The notes under the pieces were generated by a model. That model had not been told where the DNA came from. It saw nothing but the letters and a program-made list of their open reading frames with translations, and ran no database searches. 64,000 bases of DNA from Suillus spraguei (taxonomy: Eukaryota > Basidiomycota > Agaricomycetes > Boletales > Suillaceae), in the NCBI GenBank assembly GCA_016800925.1, contig JABCPU010000027.1, forward strand, positions 62,001-126,000, read 5' to 3'. The position numbers and the translations under genes are program-made. Positions within the stretch are counted from its first letter, which is position 1. Every line of letters begins with the position of its first letter. Below, in pieces: positions 12,811 to 22,502 of the stretch.

Positions 12811-13074
12811 ATGTCCATGTCGCAGATTGCAGTCCTCACGCGTGACCAGCACGATATGCTTAAAACATTTTTACCTGCTTCTAAAATTGCTCGTTCCGGG
12901 TCAGTGGAAGAGCGGGAATTTTTTTGGGAGAGCATTTACTCCCAGTGGTTCGCAACTTGGCCTGAACGTGCTGTGCATTTTGGGGAGATACCTCACAATC
13001 AAGTGTTGTCTGACCTGCAGGAGACATCACTCATTGAAGCCATTAGGCACCGTCATCGAGTATGTCACGACTGA
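12811..13074 (+). CDS. KDZ-element cargo: WF-WPE domain orphan (short)
   Basis: The ORF begins MSMSQIAVLTRDQHDMLKTF and has the pattern FFWESIYSQWFATWPERAVHF. Mushroom genomes carry many copies of proteins with this shape: a TPEQ-like start, then an aromatic WF..WPE core. A GT donor (CGA|GTATGT) after 13059 suggests splicing, but I find no matching second exon before 13562, so the gene may be incomplete. It shares its domain plan with the next gene; the two are diverged duplicates side by side. Confidence 0.45.
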   Translation: MSMSQIAVLTRDQHDMLKTFLPASKIARSGSVEEREFFWESIYSQWFATWPERAVHFGEIPHNQVLSDLQETSLIEAIRHRHRVCHD

Positions 13075-13561
13075 TTTCATGTTAAGGGGGACATATATTG
13101 ACTGTAGGAGAAGCACCTTCAGAGTTTTGTACTTATGAACACATTGTATCAAGAGACACGTGTGACGCTGAAGGAGCATTTTCCTGCGAGGAAGTTGAGA
13201 AGGTGAGAGATTCTGGCTGGGTCTTGTACCACAAAAATTGATTCAGTATATCAGGGGATAGACGAGGTAGTCAGTCTGTGTGCACACAAAGTGAGAGGAT
13301 GTGGGTGTGTCATTATATGCATTATATGTGTAGATCTAGTGTAGATATTGAGAACTTGCCTTGTGCGGCGCATAAATGAGTTAAATTAGTGAAGCTCTAG
13401 ACATATATATTATCAATAAGGACCGCACAGAAGAAGTTGAGGATCACTGTACTTGAATCTTGTCTCCTGTGGTTGTTTGCCTCCCCAAGATTGACCGCCA
13501 TACCCGTGAAAGTGCGCTCCATGCATTTTCTTCATTTTTTTAAAAACTTACCCTGCTACAG

Positions 13562-15651
13562 ATGGCAGGCAAGAAGTGGGCTACTCCAGAGCAAGAGGAA
13601 TTTCTCCTCAGCTTCATGTCTGAGTTCCGCGAGAGTGCCGCAACCAAGAACTATGATGATTTCTTCATGTGCATCTGGGCTCTATGGTTCGAAAGGTGGT
13701 CTGAGGAATGTGTCATCTTCAAAGACATGCCAGATGACTATGTTCGCACCCCGGACGACATTAAGGCTCTGGCAAGAGCAGTTGAGATGTGTCAGCAAGT
13801 AAGAACATGCACGAAAACCAGATAAAACACATACTGATTGATTTTACAGCAACTGGTTACCTGGTATAGGTGGCAGATAAACCCTGCATGTCATGCTTGC
13901 TCAAAAGGCGCCAGGGGCGTGCTGAAATTTGATACCATCTTAGGTGGGGGCGTGGAACTCAAAGGTACACGGGCACCCCAAAAAATCGATATTTACTCGC
14001 ACAAATTCTATGAAGTGAAGGTTAAGAATGTTGCAGACAATGCGATTACAACAGAAAACATCACCAATAGAGGCCCGAAGCTGAACAAGCGCCATGAGAT
14101 CACGCAGCAGATGTACTTGGAGGAAAGCGAGTCTGTCAAAGCGGATATTGATAGGAAGTATCGCAAGGCGAAAGCAAATTTCGCAAAAAAGCGCCAGCAG
14201 CTGAAGTCTGGGAAGCCATTAAAACTCGATGATGCCACAAAAGTGAAGTATGTACCTACTAATCAATTGAATGTCACATTACTGACTTCAATCCTCTGTG
14301 GTAGAGCTATTTGGGAGCTAGGTCCAATGCTTGACCGCATCCTCAAATATCTCGCACACATTACGGGCGGGTGGAAGTTTACGGTTCTTATGGGAGGTCG
14401 TGATCCTAGGATGGGTGAAACATCAGTTTTCAAGTGAGCAACATTTGCAAACATAAGGAAAACTGTGCTTATCGTAATCAAGCTATCACGTAGGCGAACT
14501 TCAAAGTGGTGCCCAGTTCAATCATGTGTACAAAGACTTCGATGGAATGCAAGCTGCATTCCTAGCATTCATTCAAAACGCTCTCGGTATGGCTGAAGTT
14601 TCTAAATTCTGAGACACAGACTTACGTGCTCCCCAATCAGCATTTGAGTCTACCCTACCACATGATGAGACGGCAGAGGATGAAGACGAAGAGTCCTCAT
14701 TAGACTGGGACTTTGACGAAGATAACAACAATAGACAAGGAAAGAGTGTTGAGGAGGATATGAGTCAAGTCGAGGATCTCGCACTCTTTGATACAAACAA
14801 CCTGTATCGCATGACTCCCCAATCTGCCAGTGATGAAATTCTCGAGGATCACGCTGTGAGTAATAGCTTACCAATATGCAGTGAAATGTGTCTCACCGTG
14901 CGCACAGAGTGGCTCACATACTACTCCATTGAATACCCTCTTGGATTCTGCATTGCCCAAAGTGTTTCCCACAACTGCTAGCCAGGCATCAGCTGATGCA
15001 TCAACGGTGCTTGGCAGCATGGCTGGAACTGTTGATAATTCATCGCTCGCTACCGAATTTCTTTCTCACTCTACTGCTTTCGACCCCATCGTAGAAGGCA
15101 CCGCCGATTTCTCTGCCTTTGATCCCTATGCCTTCGCTGCTATTGTCAACAATCCCTACTTTGAGCCTGGTGTCCTTGACAATGACTGGTCCATGCGGGC
15201 CCTTGATACTACCAACAAGTCGTCAGATTTGCCTGTGCAGTCTCCTGCCAACCTGACATCTCCAGATGACTGTGATTGCCCCCCATCAAATCAAGAAATG
15301 GAGGTGCTGCTCCCTGCTGTCCCATCTGCGAATAGTGAGGAAGGACAGGACGACAATTCACTTCTCAACCAGCCGGAGGTTCATCCTCGCCATGGGGCAC
15401 GCAGACGGCGTGTTGACAGATCCCCGGCTCCTACATCATCCATGGACCCACCTACATTGCCAGTGCACATGGAGATGAACGCGCCTCGTCTCTGTGCGCA
15501 TAACAATGTTCCCTTCAATCCACGAGAGCATGATAACAACATTGGAGTCCCGGCACGTTGTGCTCGCCCCGCAGACTCACGGAAGTACGTCCATTTTATT
15601 TTGTTGCAAAAACACGCTAATAAACTCCACAGAAAGGCTCGGCACTCTTGA
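13562..15651 (+). CDS. KDZ-element cargo: multi-exon WF-domain orphan protein
   Basis: Exons read: 13562-13798, 13850-14433, 14483-14586, 14620-14855 and 14908-15651, perhaps with a further intron at 15585-15633. Phases agree at every join. The start MAGKKWATPEQEEFLLSFMS leads to WALWFERWSEE (the WF core), then WYRWQINP and a lysine-rich coiled region (DRKYRKAKANFAKKRQQLK). Next come a conserved block (LLTSILCGRAIWELGPMLD; GWKFTVLMGGRDP), a YHVGELQSGAQFNHVYKDFD exon, an acidic Asp/Glu run and a long Ser/Pro/Asn-rich tail with an RRRR-like basic patch. This is a widespread agaricomycete orphan family of unknown function. The third intron would be only 33 nt, unusually short; if it is not spliced, a TGA interrupts the frame. 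Confidence 0.6.
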
Positions 15652-15934
15652 ATGGTAGGGTTGTGAGAGTCCGGTCAATGTCCTACATTTAGAGTGTGTG
15701 TATATACTTGTAACAACGTCCTGTATCAAATATTGTGTCGCACCTGCAATACAGTTATTTTGACTCCATACTACATAATCAGAACAAGGTGGCGGAATGG
15801 AGTGAGGGACTTAGTGAATTCATTGAAAGCTTGAATGGACTTGAGGAATTCAAGGCTCACACAGACTTAGTGAATTCAAAACTCGAACCCTATTACTAAT
15901 CCCAATGGAGAGCTGGAACAGGTAAGAGGCCTAC

Positions 15935-16066
15935 TTAAAGTGAATACTGAGTACTGAGTAGCTGAATGCCAAAGAATTAGAGTATGTAAGCAGAAAAAGA
16001 CAGAAAGAGACCTACTAAAGTGAGTACTGAGTGGCCAGATACCAAAGAATTAGAGTATGTAAGCAA
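15935..16066. repeat. Short direct repeat near KDZ right end
   Basis: Two diverged units of about 75 bp share ACTAAAGTGARTACTGAGT, CCAAAGAATTAGAGTATGTAAGCA and surrounding bases. Confidence 0.5.
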
Positions 16067-16149
16067 GGTACTGCCGGGAGCAGGGTATATAGGGCACGAT
16101 GGATGGACGAGTGCTAAATATGGACAGCACAGCCCAAATATGTACCAGA

Positions 16150-16274
16150 CAGATGATGCATCACTGTCAGATCCCTGATGCATTAATAATGCATCACACA
16201 ATGAGCAAGCTTGATGCATCACAAAGCTGGGTTACTTAGCCTGCTCTAATGCATCAATATTACACTATTGCCTG
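16150..16274. repeat. KDZ element right end with GATGCATCA motifs
   Basis: Five copies of (G/A)ATGCAT(C/T)A in about 110 bp, mirroring the left end. The terminal TG closes the element directly before target repeat CTGGCAT at 16275-16281. Confidence 0.5.
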
Positions 16275-16281
16275 CTGGCAT

Positions 16282-17182
16282 AATCTGGGCGTGAATTTAG
16301 AAGTGTTTGAAGAACTACTGCGAGTTCTCCAGGAGAATGGATTTGAGCAGTCTTGCAATGGTGTTTCATTAGAGGAACAATTAGCTATTTTTTTATATAC
16401 CTGCGTGACCAGTCTCTCAACTTGCCATGTTGGTGAGTGTTTCCAGTGGTCCCCTCAAACAATCACAAGGTAACACAAAACTAGCTCATATAATGATACC
16501 TGTTAATTTTCTCCTCAGATATTTTAAAGCCATGCTCTTCTTTTTTTCTGATGACCCCTTCTACTCCTCTCAGATTCAATTTTCAACTGCGGATTCCCCC
16601 ATCCCTCCCTCCATCGCTAATGACCATTGCTTTTGTCGGTTTGATGAGTGCATTGGCGCTGTCGATGGGACACATATTTGTGTGTTTGCCACACTCGTTG
16701 ATCATGCATACATGTGTAACCATAAGGGATACATATCCCAAAATTGTTTATTCATATGCAACTTTGACTTTGACTTTATCTATGGACTTACCGGGTGGGA
16801 TGGCTCATCTTCTGATGCAGCAATCTGGAATGATGCGTGCAGACATGACTTGTGCATTCATGAAGGTAGATACCTCCTTGTGGATGCAGGCTTCGGAACT
16901 TGTGATGCATTACTCGTCCCCTATTGGGGCATATGTTATCACCTTAAAGAGTGGTGTTTGGCAGAAAATTCATAAGTTTTCATATTCTCAATTTATTCTA
17001 GCTATTGACAAGTGTTCAAGCCCACAGAATGCCAAAGAACTCTTCAATCTTTGACATTCCTCCCTGTGGAATGCAATTGAATGCATATTCAGGGTGATGA
17101 AACGCCAGTGGCATATATTGCAGATACCCCCAGAATACAGCATAGAGCTTCAGGCCCTCATACCTCTGGCTTTGTGTGCCTT
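16282..17182 (+). pseudogene. PIF/Harbinger transposase, C-terminal piece
   Basis: Continues the frame of 6323-6589 with LGVNLEVFEELLRVL, SLEEQLAIFLYTCVT (strongly conserved), then a 47-nt intron (about 16471-16517) and the DDE core: IGAVDGTHI (first Asp), GWDGSSSDAAIWND (second Asp) and the NAIEC site where active members have NVIER (Glu). At the last site Arg codons have become TGA, TGG and TGC within a few codons (LFNL-stop-HSSLWNAIEC against LFNLRH.S.RNVIER). The ORF also breaks after KEWCLAENS. The end ALCAF is cut at 17183 by solo LTR A1, so the HNF.R tail is missing. Confidence 0.8.
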
Positions 17183-17835
17183 TGTTACAACCATGAAAAA
17201 CTGGGGGCTACTCAGAAGTCCTGGCTTTACATGAGATTGTGTTACAGTCGTACATGCCCCTATTCATTTTCTCATCTCCTTTACTCTGTATATTACGTAA
17301 CATGACTCTGACTCATATGCTCAACGCATCTGTACTATAGTTGCCTTCCTTCTTTGGATACGCACTTACATTCTTACGTCTCTCTTGGTCTATGCGCACA
17401 TATTGGCTTATTTAAGCACATTGTATTACACTTGTATACTTTACTTTAATCTTACTTGGTTTTACCTGGAACATCCTTCACTTAGGTCCCCAACCTAAGT
17501 CGCCTTGAGTTGTCTCTAAGTCTAAGCACTCCTTAGCCTTAGTCTCTATTCTGGTAGAACCTCTTGGACTTGTCTTTGAGGCTGAACCCTTGATAGTACT
17601 CGGAACGCATTCCTTGTACTTTCACCTTGTCCTCTTCTGGACATTGTAGAACTTCCCAGCAGACTGTCTGTGTCTTTTCACTGTTGCTGTTGATGCCATC
17701 CCAGTTCATAACAGATTGTACCGGAGGGTCGGAAAGTCAAAGGGGCTTGGCCTCAGCTCATGTGCTGTGCCCCTTACCCGAGCATGTGCCCTTAATTTCG
17801 GATGAAGTCCAAGGGGGAGTTTTGGTGAAGTCCGG
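17183..17835 (+). repeat. Solo LTR family A, copy A1 (truncated, hosts LTR B)
   Basis: Begins TGTTACAACCATGAAAAACT like the other family A LTRs (20815, 27107, 34616), and carries the AAAGGGGCTTGGCCTCAGCTC and GTGCCCCTTACC blocks. It is interrupted at 17240-17713 by an LTR of family B. Similarity to family A stops at GAAGTCCGG (17835), where LTR C begins, so the 3' two-thirds of the LTR is missing. Confidence 0.75.
17240..17713 (-). repeat. Solo LTR family B, copy B3
   Basis: On the minus strand it starts TGTTATGAACTGGGATGGCA and ends GACTGTAACA, matching LTR B at 21660-22125 and 32728-33260. Target duplication GATTG lies at 17235-17239 and 17714-17718. It sits inside LTR A1. Confidence 0.85.
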
Positions 17836-18790
17836 TGTAAAGATACAACCTAACCTGGGCTGTTGATAAACTATCTTCTAAGTTAGTATGTGAGTCTTGC
17901 GCTCTGTCTAGCCTGCTTCACTTGTTAAACAAGAGTGTTCAACCCTAAAGGGGGATGCCTGTTAGTATAGTCTAATCCAAGTCAAACCAATGTGCAAATA
18001 TAGCATCGTAGTTAGCAGTAAGCTGCCGTGGCTAGCGAAGATGCTGCCGGAACTAGCATGGTAAGTAGTGGTACTAGCGTGGTTGAAAAAATGCCTGAAA
18101 ATGTAACATTGAGCAAGCGATAACGAGCGATAATGTCAGTGGTAGCGGTAAGATGCGAGCAGTGCAAAGAAACAGTAATGAAACCCGCGGTACTTTCAGT
18201 GGTAAAGTAGTGGTGAGCATGAAGTCCAGTCAAAATAGGGGTCAAGAGTCTAGCAGTATGCCAGCAGTAATGGTGAACAAGCAATATCAGTTAATGAGCG
18301 GTAAATAAACTTAAAGACTAAGTCTACTACTGGGTAGATCCAGAGCTAGACACTAATCCTGACCTATAGTACAGTGAAAATGAGGTATTGTATTGTGTGG
18401 GCTACACAGTGCTTATATCCTACTTTGTATGTACTCGGAATGCTTTAGGCAAAATCAGTAGCGCTCAAGTGCAGTAACTGCCGGTATGTAAACATAGTGC
18501 GAGGCAGCTGCGGCACGAGGCAACATGTAATAAGACTTGCCATGGAATCAGTGATAAGCGGTCACATACAAACTATGCACCAAATGGAGCAATGCGGACA
18601 CAGCAAGGACATGGAAGGACATCAGTACATGGAACATGGTGCGGCAGTCAGTATGGTGTGCGGTAAGTGTGTGATACTGCCGGCAATGCTAAAAGGAGTA
18701 AGATGTCCTTGGACAAGTGGAGATTCCTATAGACGTGAGACGTGCATCAAAAGATAGGGTTTTGAGGCCAGCGCCAATATGTTCGTTACA
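17836..18790 (-). repeat. LTR-like element family C, copy C1 (955 bp)
   Basis: Matches 30041-31004 in inverse orientation over its whole length. On the minus strand it begins TGTAACGAACATATTGG and ends GTATCTTTACA. CCGG flanks both ends (17832-17835, 18791-18794). However, the sequence after the right flank is not the continuation of LTR A1, so the insertion history is unclear. No coding content. TG...CA ends suggest a solo LTR. Confidence 0.6.
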
Positions 18791-18794
18791 CCGG

Positions 18795-20357
18795 TGTCTT
18801 GCTACTTGAGGGTCTTATAGGTGAAGGTGGAATACAATGACTATCACAATTGCAGTCCAATAAGACCATTAGGTGCCAGCTCCTCAAGTTCACAGTCTCT
18901 GACATTTCTACTTCATGGGAGGTAATGTGATGTTCATGGGTGGTCAAAGAGTAATAAATTACCTTCTTGATTGATTACTTCTGATAGTAGGGAATGGGAA
19001 ATAGGTTTATTATAACCTAGAAATATGTACTGAGTGGCTTGTGAATTTGTGTCTCTTCCTGTAAAATAGAGGTTGTAGATACAAAACTTAGATAGAATGA
19101 TAGTTTGTTGTATAGGCAATCCCTGTAAGATAGTATACAACTCAACTTAATGTGATATACGATATATACAATGGTTTTCAAGGCAACCTGTAGGCGTACA
19201 CTTCCTTCTGGATCTCACATGTATTGAGACAGAAAGGTGAAAACTCCAGCACTTACAGTTCCCACATGGTTTGGGACAAGAAAGAAGAGGGAAACACTTA
19301 TATATTCAAATACAGATGGAGTCCTTATATACATTTTGGAAACCACCCTTACTAAGCATGATTCATAACTGGATTGGTAAGAATATGCTTACAAACCAAG
19401 CCTTTTGGGTGTGATGAATCAGCTGCTTACTAAAGTACATGAGTAAATATTACAAATCATGGTGGAATATTACAAAGCATGATGAATCATGACAAAACAT
19501 GATGAGTCATGTAAAGTCTTTACAAATCAGATATTACTAATCACATGACATGCTTACAAACATATCTGAGTGGTTTAATAATGAAATCTGATGGCTGAAT
19601 AAGCACAGAAAAATATGGAAAGAGATGGAAACATATAAATACAACTAAATAGAGTGTGAGAAAATAGAACTGTCCTTATAACTATGAAGTATATCCTTAT
19701 ACACTTCTTTCCTAATCATGTATACTCATATATGTCATGATATGAACCACATACCATACCTGACATCCACCCGGCACAAGAAATTGCAACTGTCCCAGTT
19801 GAAGGGTAGGTCATGAATAATATTTAAAAAATGTCTCTCTCCATCAATTTTTGTGATCTTATTGGTCTCCCATATCACATGAGATAACCAGTAATCATAT
19901 TGCTTGTATGTTTTAGTGAAATTGTGCTGTGATTACAGAAGCTCTGAAGGTCACATGGATTATGTAATCACAGTGGTGGAATTTCTTGACGAAGTCCTGA
20001 GCTACAAGAATAATAAGCTCAGACTCACATTTCACTTGAGTTTGGTGGAAAGCAATAGATTAAGCTATCTATCACAGTCCTTATCTCCTCCTCTTTTCAT
20101 ATACAAACAGAAAATAAACACACTATATGTAAATGTAAACACAAAGTTAAGAATTTGTAGGTAGAAAAAGAATCATGAATGAAACCTATAAATACAACTA
20201 GATAGATGAAATTCAGACAAAGTCCCATAGAGGAGGGTGAATAATGCCCAACCACTCCATATCATGAAGTCATTACTATGTTTTGAGTGTTTAGTATATA
20301 AATCAAGTAGAAATATGAAGCTAGATGAAGTAAGCAAGATAGATAAATAAAATAAAA
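18795..20357. other. AT-rich stretch without recognised gene
   Basis: No supported gene. Around 19440-19560 short near-repeats of the type CATGATGAATCATGACAAAACATGATG occur in tandem. Weak ORFs are not supported by any motif. Confidence 0.5.
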
Positions 20358-21659
20358 TTACAAACAGAACCTGTGGCCATTATGCACCATTTCACTAAGA
20401 AGTTTCTTCTTCTGCATGTCTTCTGAAGTATCATTTAGCACATAAAAGGCTTGAGGACCAGAAGTCACACTGGGGAAAAGGTCAGTATGAAACAGAGATG
20501 TCCTGAGTATGATTATGCCGGAATGATTAATGTTGAGGACATGGTCAAGGTCATGAGCAGAGGAAATGATCTTGTCATAGGTACCAGTGTCCAAGACATG
20601 TGAAGTCATGAGATTCCTGACAATGTCTTCATCAGGGAAAGGCATGAGCAAAGTATCACTGAGTTTCAGTGCAAACTCAGTCTCTCCATGGATATGAGTA
20701 ATGGAAATATAGGCATTAAGACATTGAGCTTCATTAAAGGTGAAGAAGGGATTAACATCAGTGTACTTTCCTACATAAAAAGAAGGTGAGAGTCCTCACT
20801 TGATGTGATCCTCCTGTTACAACCATGCAAAACTGGGGCTACTAAGAAGTTCTGGCTTTACATGGTGTTGTACCAGAGGGACGGAAAGTCAAAGGGGCTT
20901 GGCCTCAGCTCTACACTGTGCCCCTTACCAAGTATGTGCCCTTAATTTTAGATGAAGTCCAAGGGGGAGTTATAGTGAAGTCCGGATGGAGTCTGGATGA
21001 ACTCTGTAGGACAGGATAGCTGATAGAGCTCTGGAGGACTTCTGTATGAGCGCGGGAATGCGCCAGAACTATTTCTGGATGGTAGGGAGTAATGATAAGA
21101 CTACTAAAACAAGTTCCAAGTAGAAGGGATGAAGGATGGACTCCTGGACAAAGTCCAGGGCAGGATAGGAGCAAAGCTCTGGAGGGAAAGATAATCCATA
21201 GATGTCGGAGGATAGGATAGATAGATCCGGAGGACCAGAGGTCTGAAGGTCTGGAGCTCGAGGAGTGGAAGAGTGGAAGAGCGGAGGGGCGGATGATTAG
21301 ATGAGGTAGCTCTATGGATCTTAGGGGAGGTGTTAACTACTAAGGAGGAGTAGGTCCGGATATGGTGTAGAGGTAGTATAGACTACTCCGACAAGGTCCG
21401 GAATAGAAACAGACAGGATAAGACTACCAAAGGTAGAGTCAGAGGTGAATCGGATGAGAGACAGGAAACGGACGAAGTCGAAAAGGATATAGGACATAGG
21501 ATCAAAACTCTGGCCTAGGGAATGACCCATAGGTCTGAGTCGGAAGCTTACAAGGGCCGGAGCCCAAGTGCGAGAACGGAAACAGATTTATATAGACATG
21601 GTAACCAGATACAGAAGTCAAAGGAATATACAGAAGTAGGAAAGCAATGATCAACTGAG

Positions 21660-22125
21660 TGTTACGAACTGGGGGCATCACCAGCAACAGTGAAAAGACA
21701 CAGCCAGTTGCTGGGATGTTCTTACAATGTCAAAAGGGACAAGGTGAAGTACAAGGAAACATTCCAAGTACGATCAAGGGTTCGGCCTCAAAGAAAGTCT
21801 AAGAGGTTCTGCGAGAATAGAGACCAAGGCTAAGGAGTGCTTAGACTTAGAGACAATTCAAGACGACTTAGGTTGGAGACCTAAGCGAAGGAGATTCCAG
21901 GTAAAACCCAGTAAGATTAAAGTAAAGAATCTACTACAAGTACACGTGCTTAAATAGACCAATATGTGCGCACGGACCAAGAGAGGCGTGGGAAGTAAGT
22001 GTGTATCCAAATAAGGAAGGCAACTATAGTACAGATGCGTTGAGCATATGAGTCAGAGTCATGTGACATGATATACAAGTAAGGAAACAAAGAGAAAATG
22101 AATAGGGGCACGTATGACTGTAACA
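21660..22125 (+). repeat. Solo LTR family B, copy B1, nested in LTR A2
   Basis: TGTTACGAACTGGGGGCATC...GACTGTAACA with target duplication CTGAG at 21655-21659 and 22126-22130. The intact target sequence GACTGAGGTCTG is seen in LTR A3, confirming the insertion. Confidence 0.9.
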
Positions 22126-22417
22126 CTGAGGTCTGCTGGAGTCGTACTACAAGTTTTATATACTGTAAAGAGCATGCCGGAAGGTAAGTACAGATAGTCT
22201 GAGGCTATGTCTGAAGCATATGGAAACACATTAGTAAGTACAGCGGAACATAAGGCTATGAACTTGGAGATGAAACTTGTACAAAATACTTATCAAGACG
22301 GAGGCAGAGATCACCAAGAGCTGGAAGCACAAAGATACCCAAAAGCCAGAAACACTGGTATAGTCTAAAAGGGGTAATGCGCAGGTGCGCAGGAATAGTT
22401 TGGATATGAACTCAGAT

Positions 22418-22502
22418 CGGATATGGACACATATCGGATATGGACACATATCGGATATGGACACATATCGGATATGGACACATATCGGATATGGACACGG
22501 AT
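22418..22502 (+). repeat. 17-bp minisatellite inside LTR A2
   Basis: CGGATATGGACACATAT repeats exactly with a 17-bp period (CGG at 22418, 22435, 22452, 22469 and 22486). The repeat is degenerate and shorter in copies A3 and A4. Confidence 0.85.

Larger units (their letters stand above)
6590..16274. mobile_element. KDZ-type DNA transposon (9685 bp) inserted in a Harbinger transposase
   Basis: The element is bounded by a 7-bp direct repeat CTGGCAT (6583-6589 and 16275-16281). Removing the element and one repeat restores an open Harbinger frame. Its ends are weak inverted repeats: both begin CA and share TGTA..TTGATGCAT about 11-24 bp inside. Several GATGCAT/AATGCATCA motifs cluster in the outer ~150 bp at each end. 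Cargo: a KDZ transposase on the minus strand (6876-10654) and at least three plus-strand orphan genes (11965-12654, 12811-13074, 13562-15651). KDZ elements in mushrooms are known to be large and gene-carrying. The transposase has nonsense mutations, so this copy is probably dead. Confidence 0.8.

Noticed and set aside
6590..16274. TET/JBP dioxygenase in the KDZ element
   Set aside because: Searched for an HxD...H pattern in the cargo proteins; none convincing.
17841..17975. Polypurine tract followed by an LTR beginning TGTTAGTATAG
   Set aside because: The homologous unit in the inverse copy runs straight through this point; the true ends are TGTAA...TTACA at 17836 and 18790.
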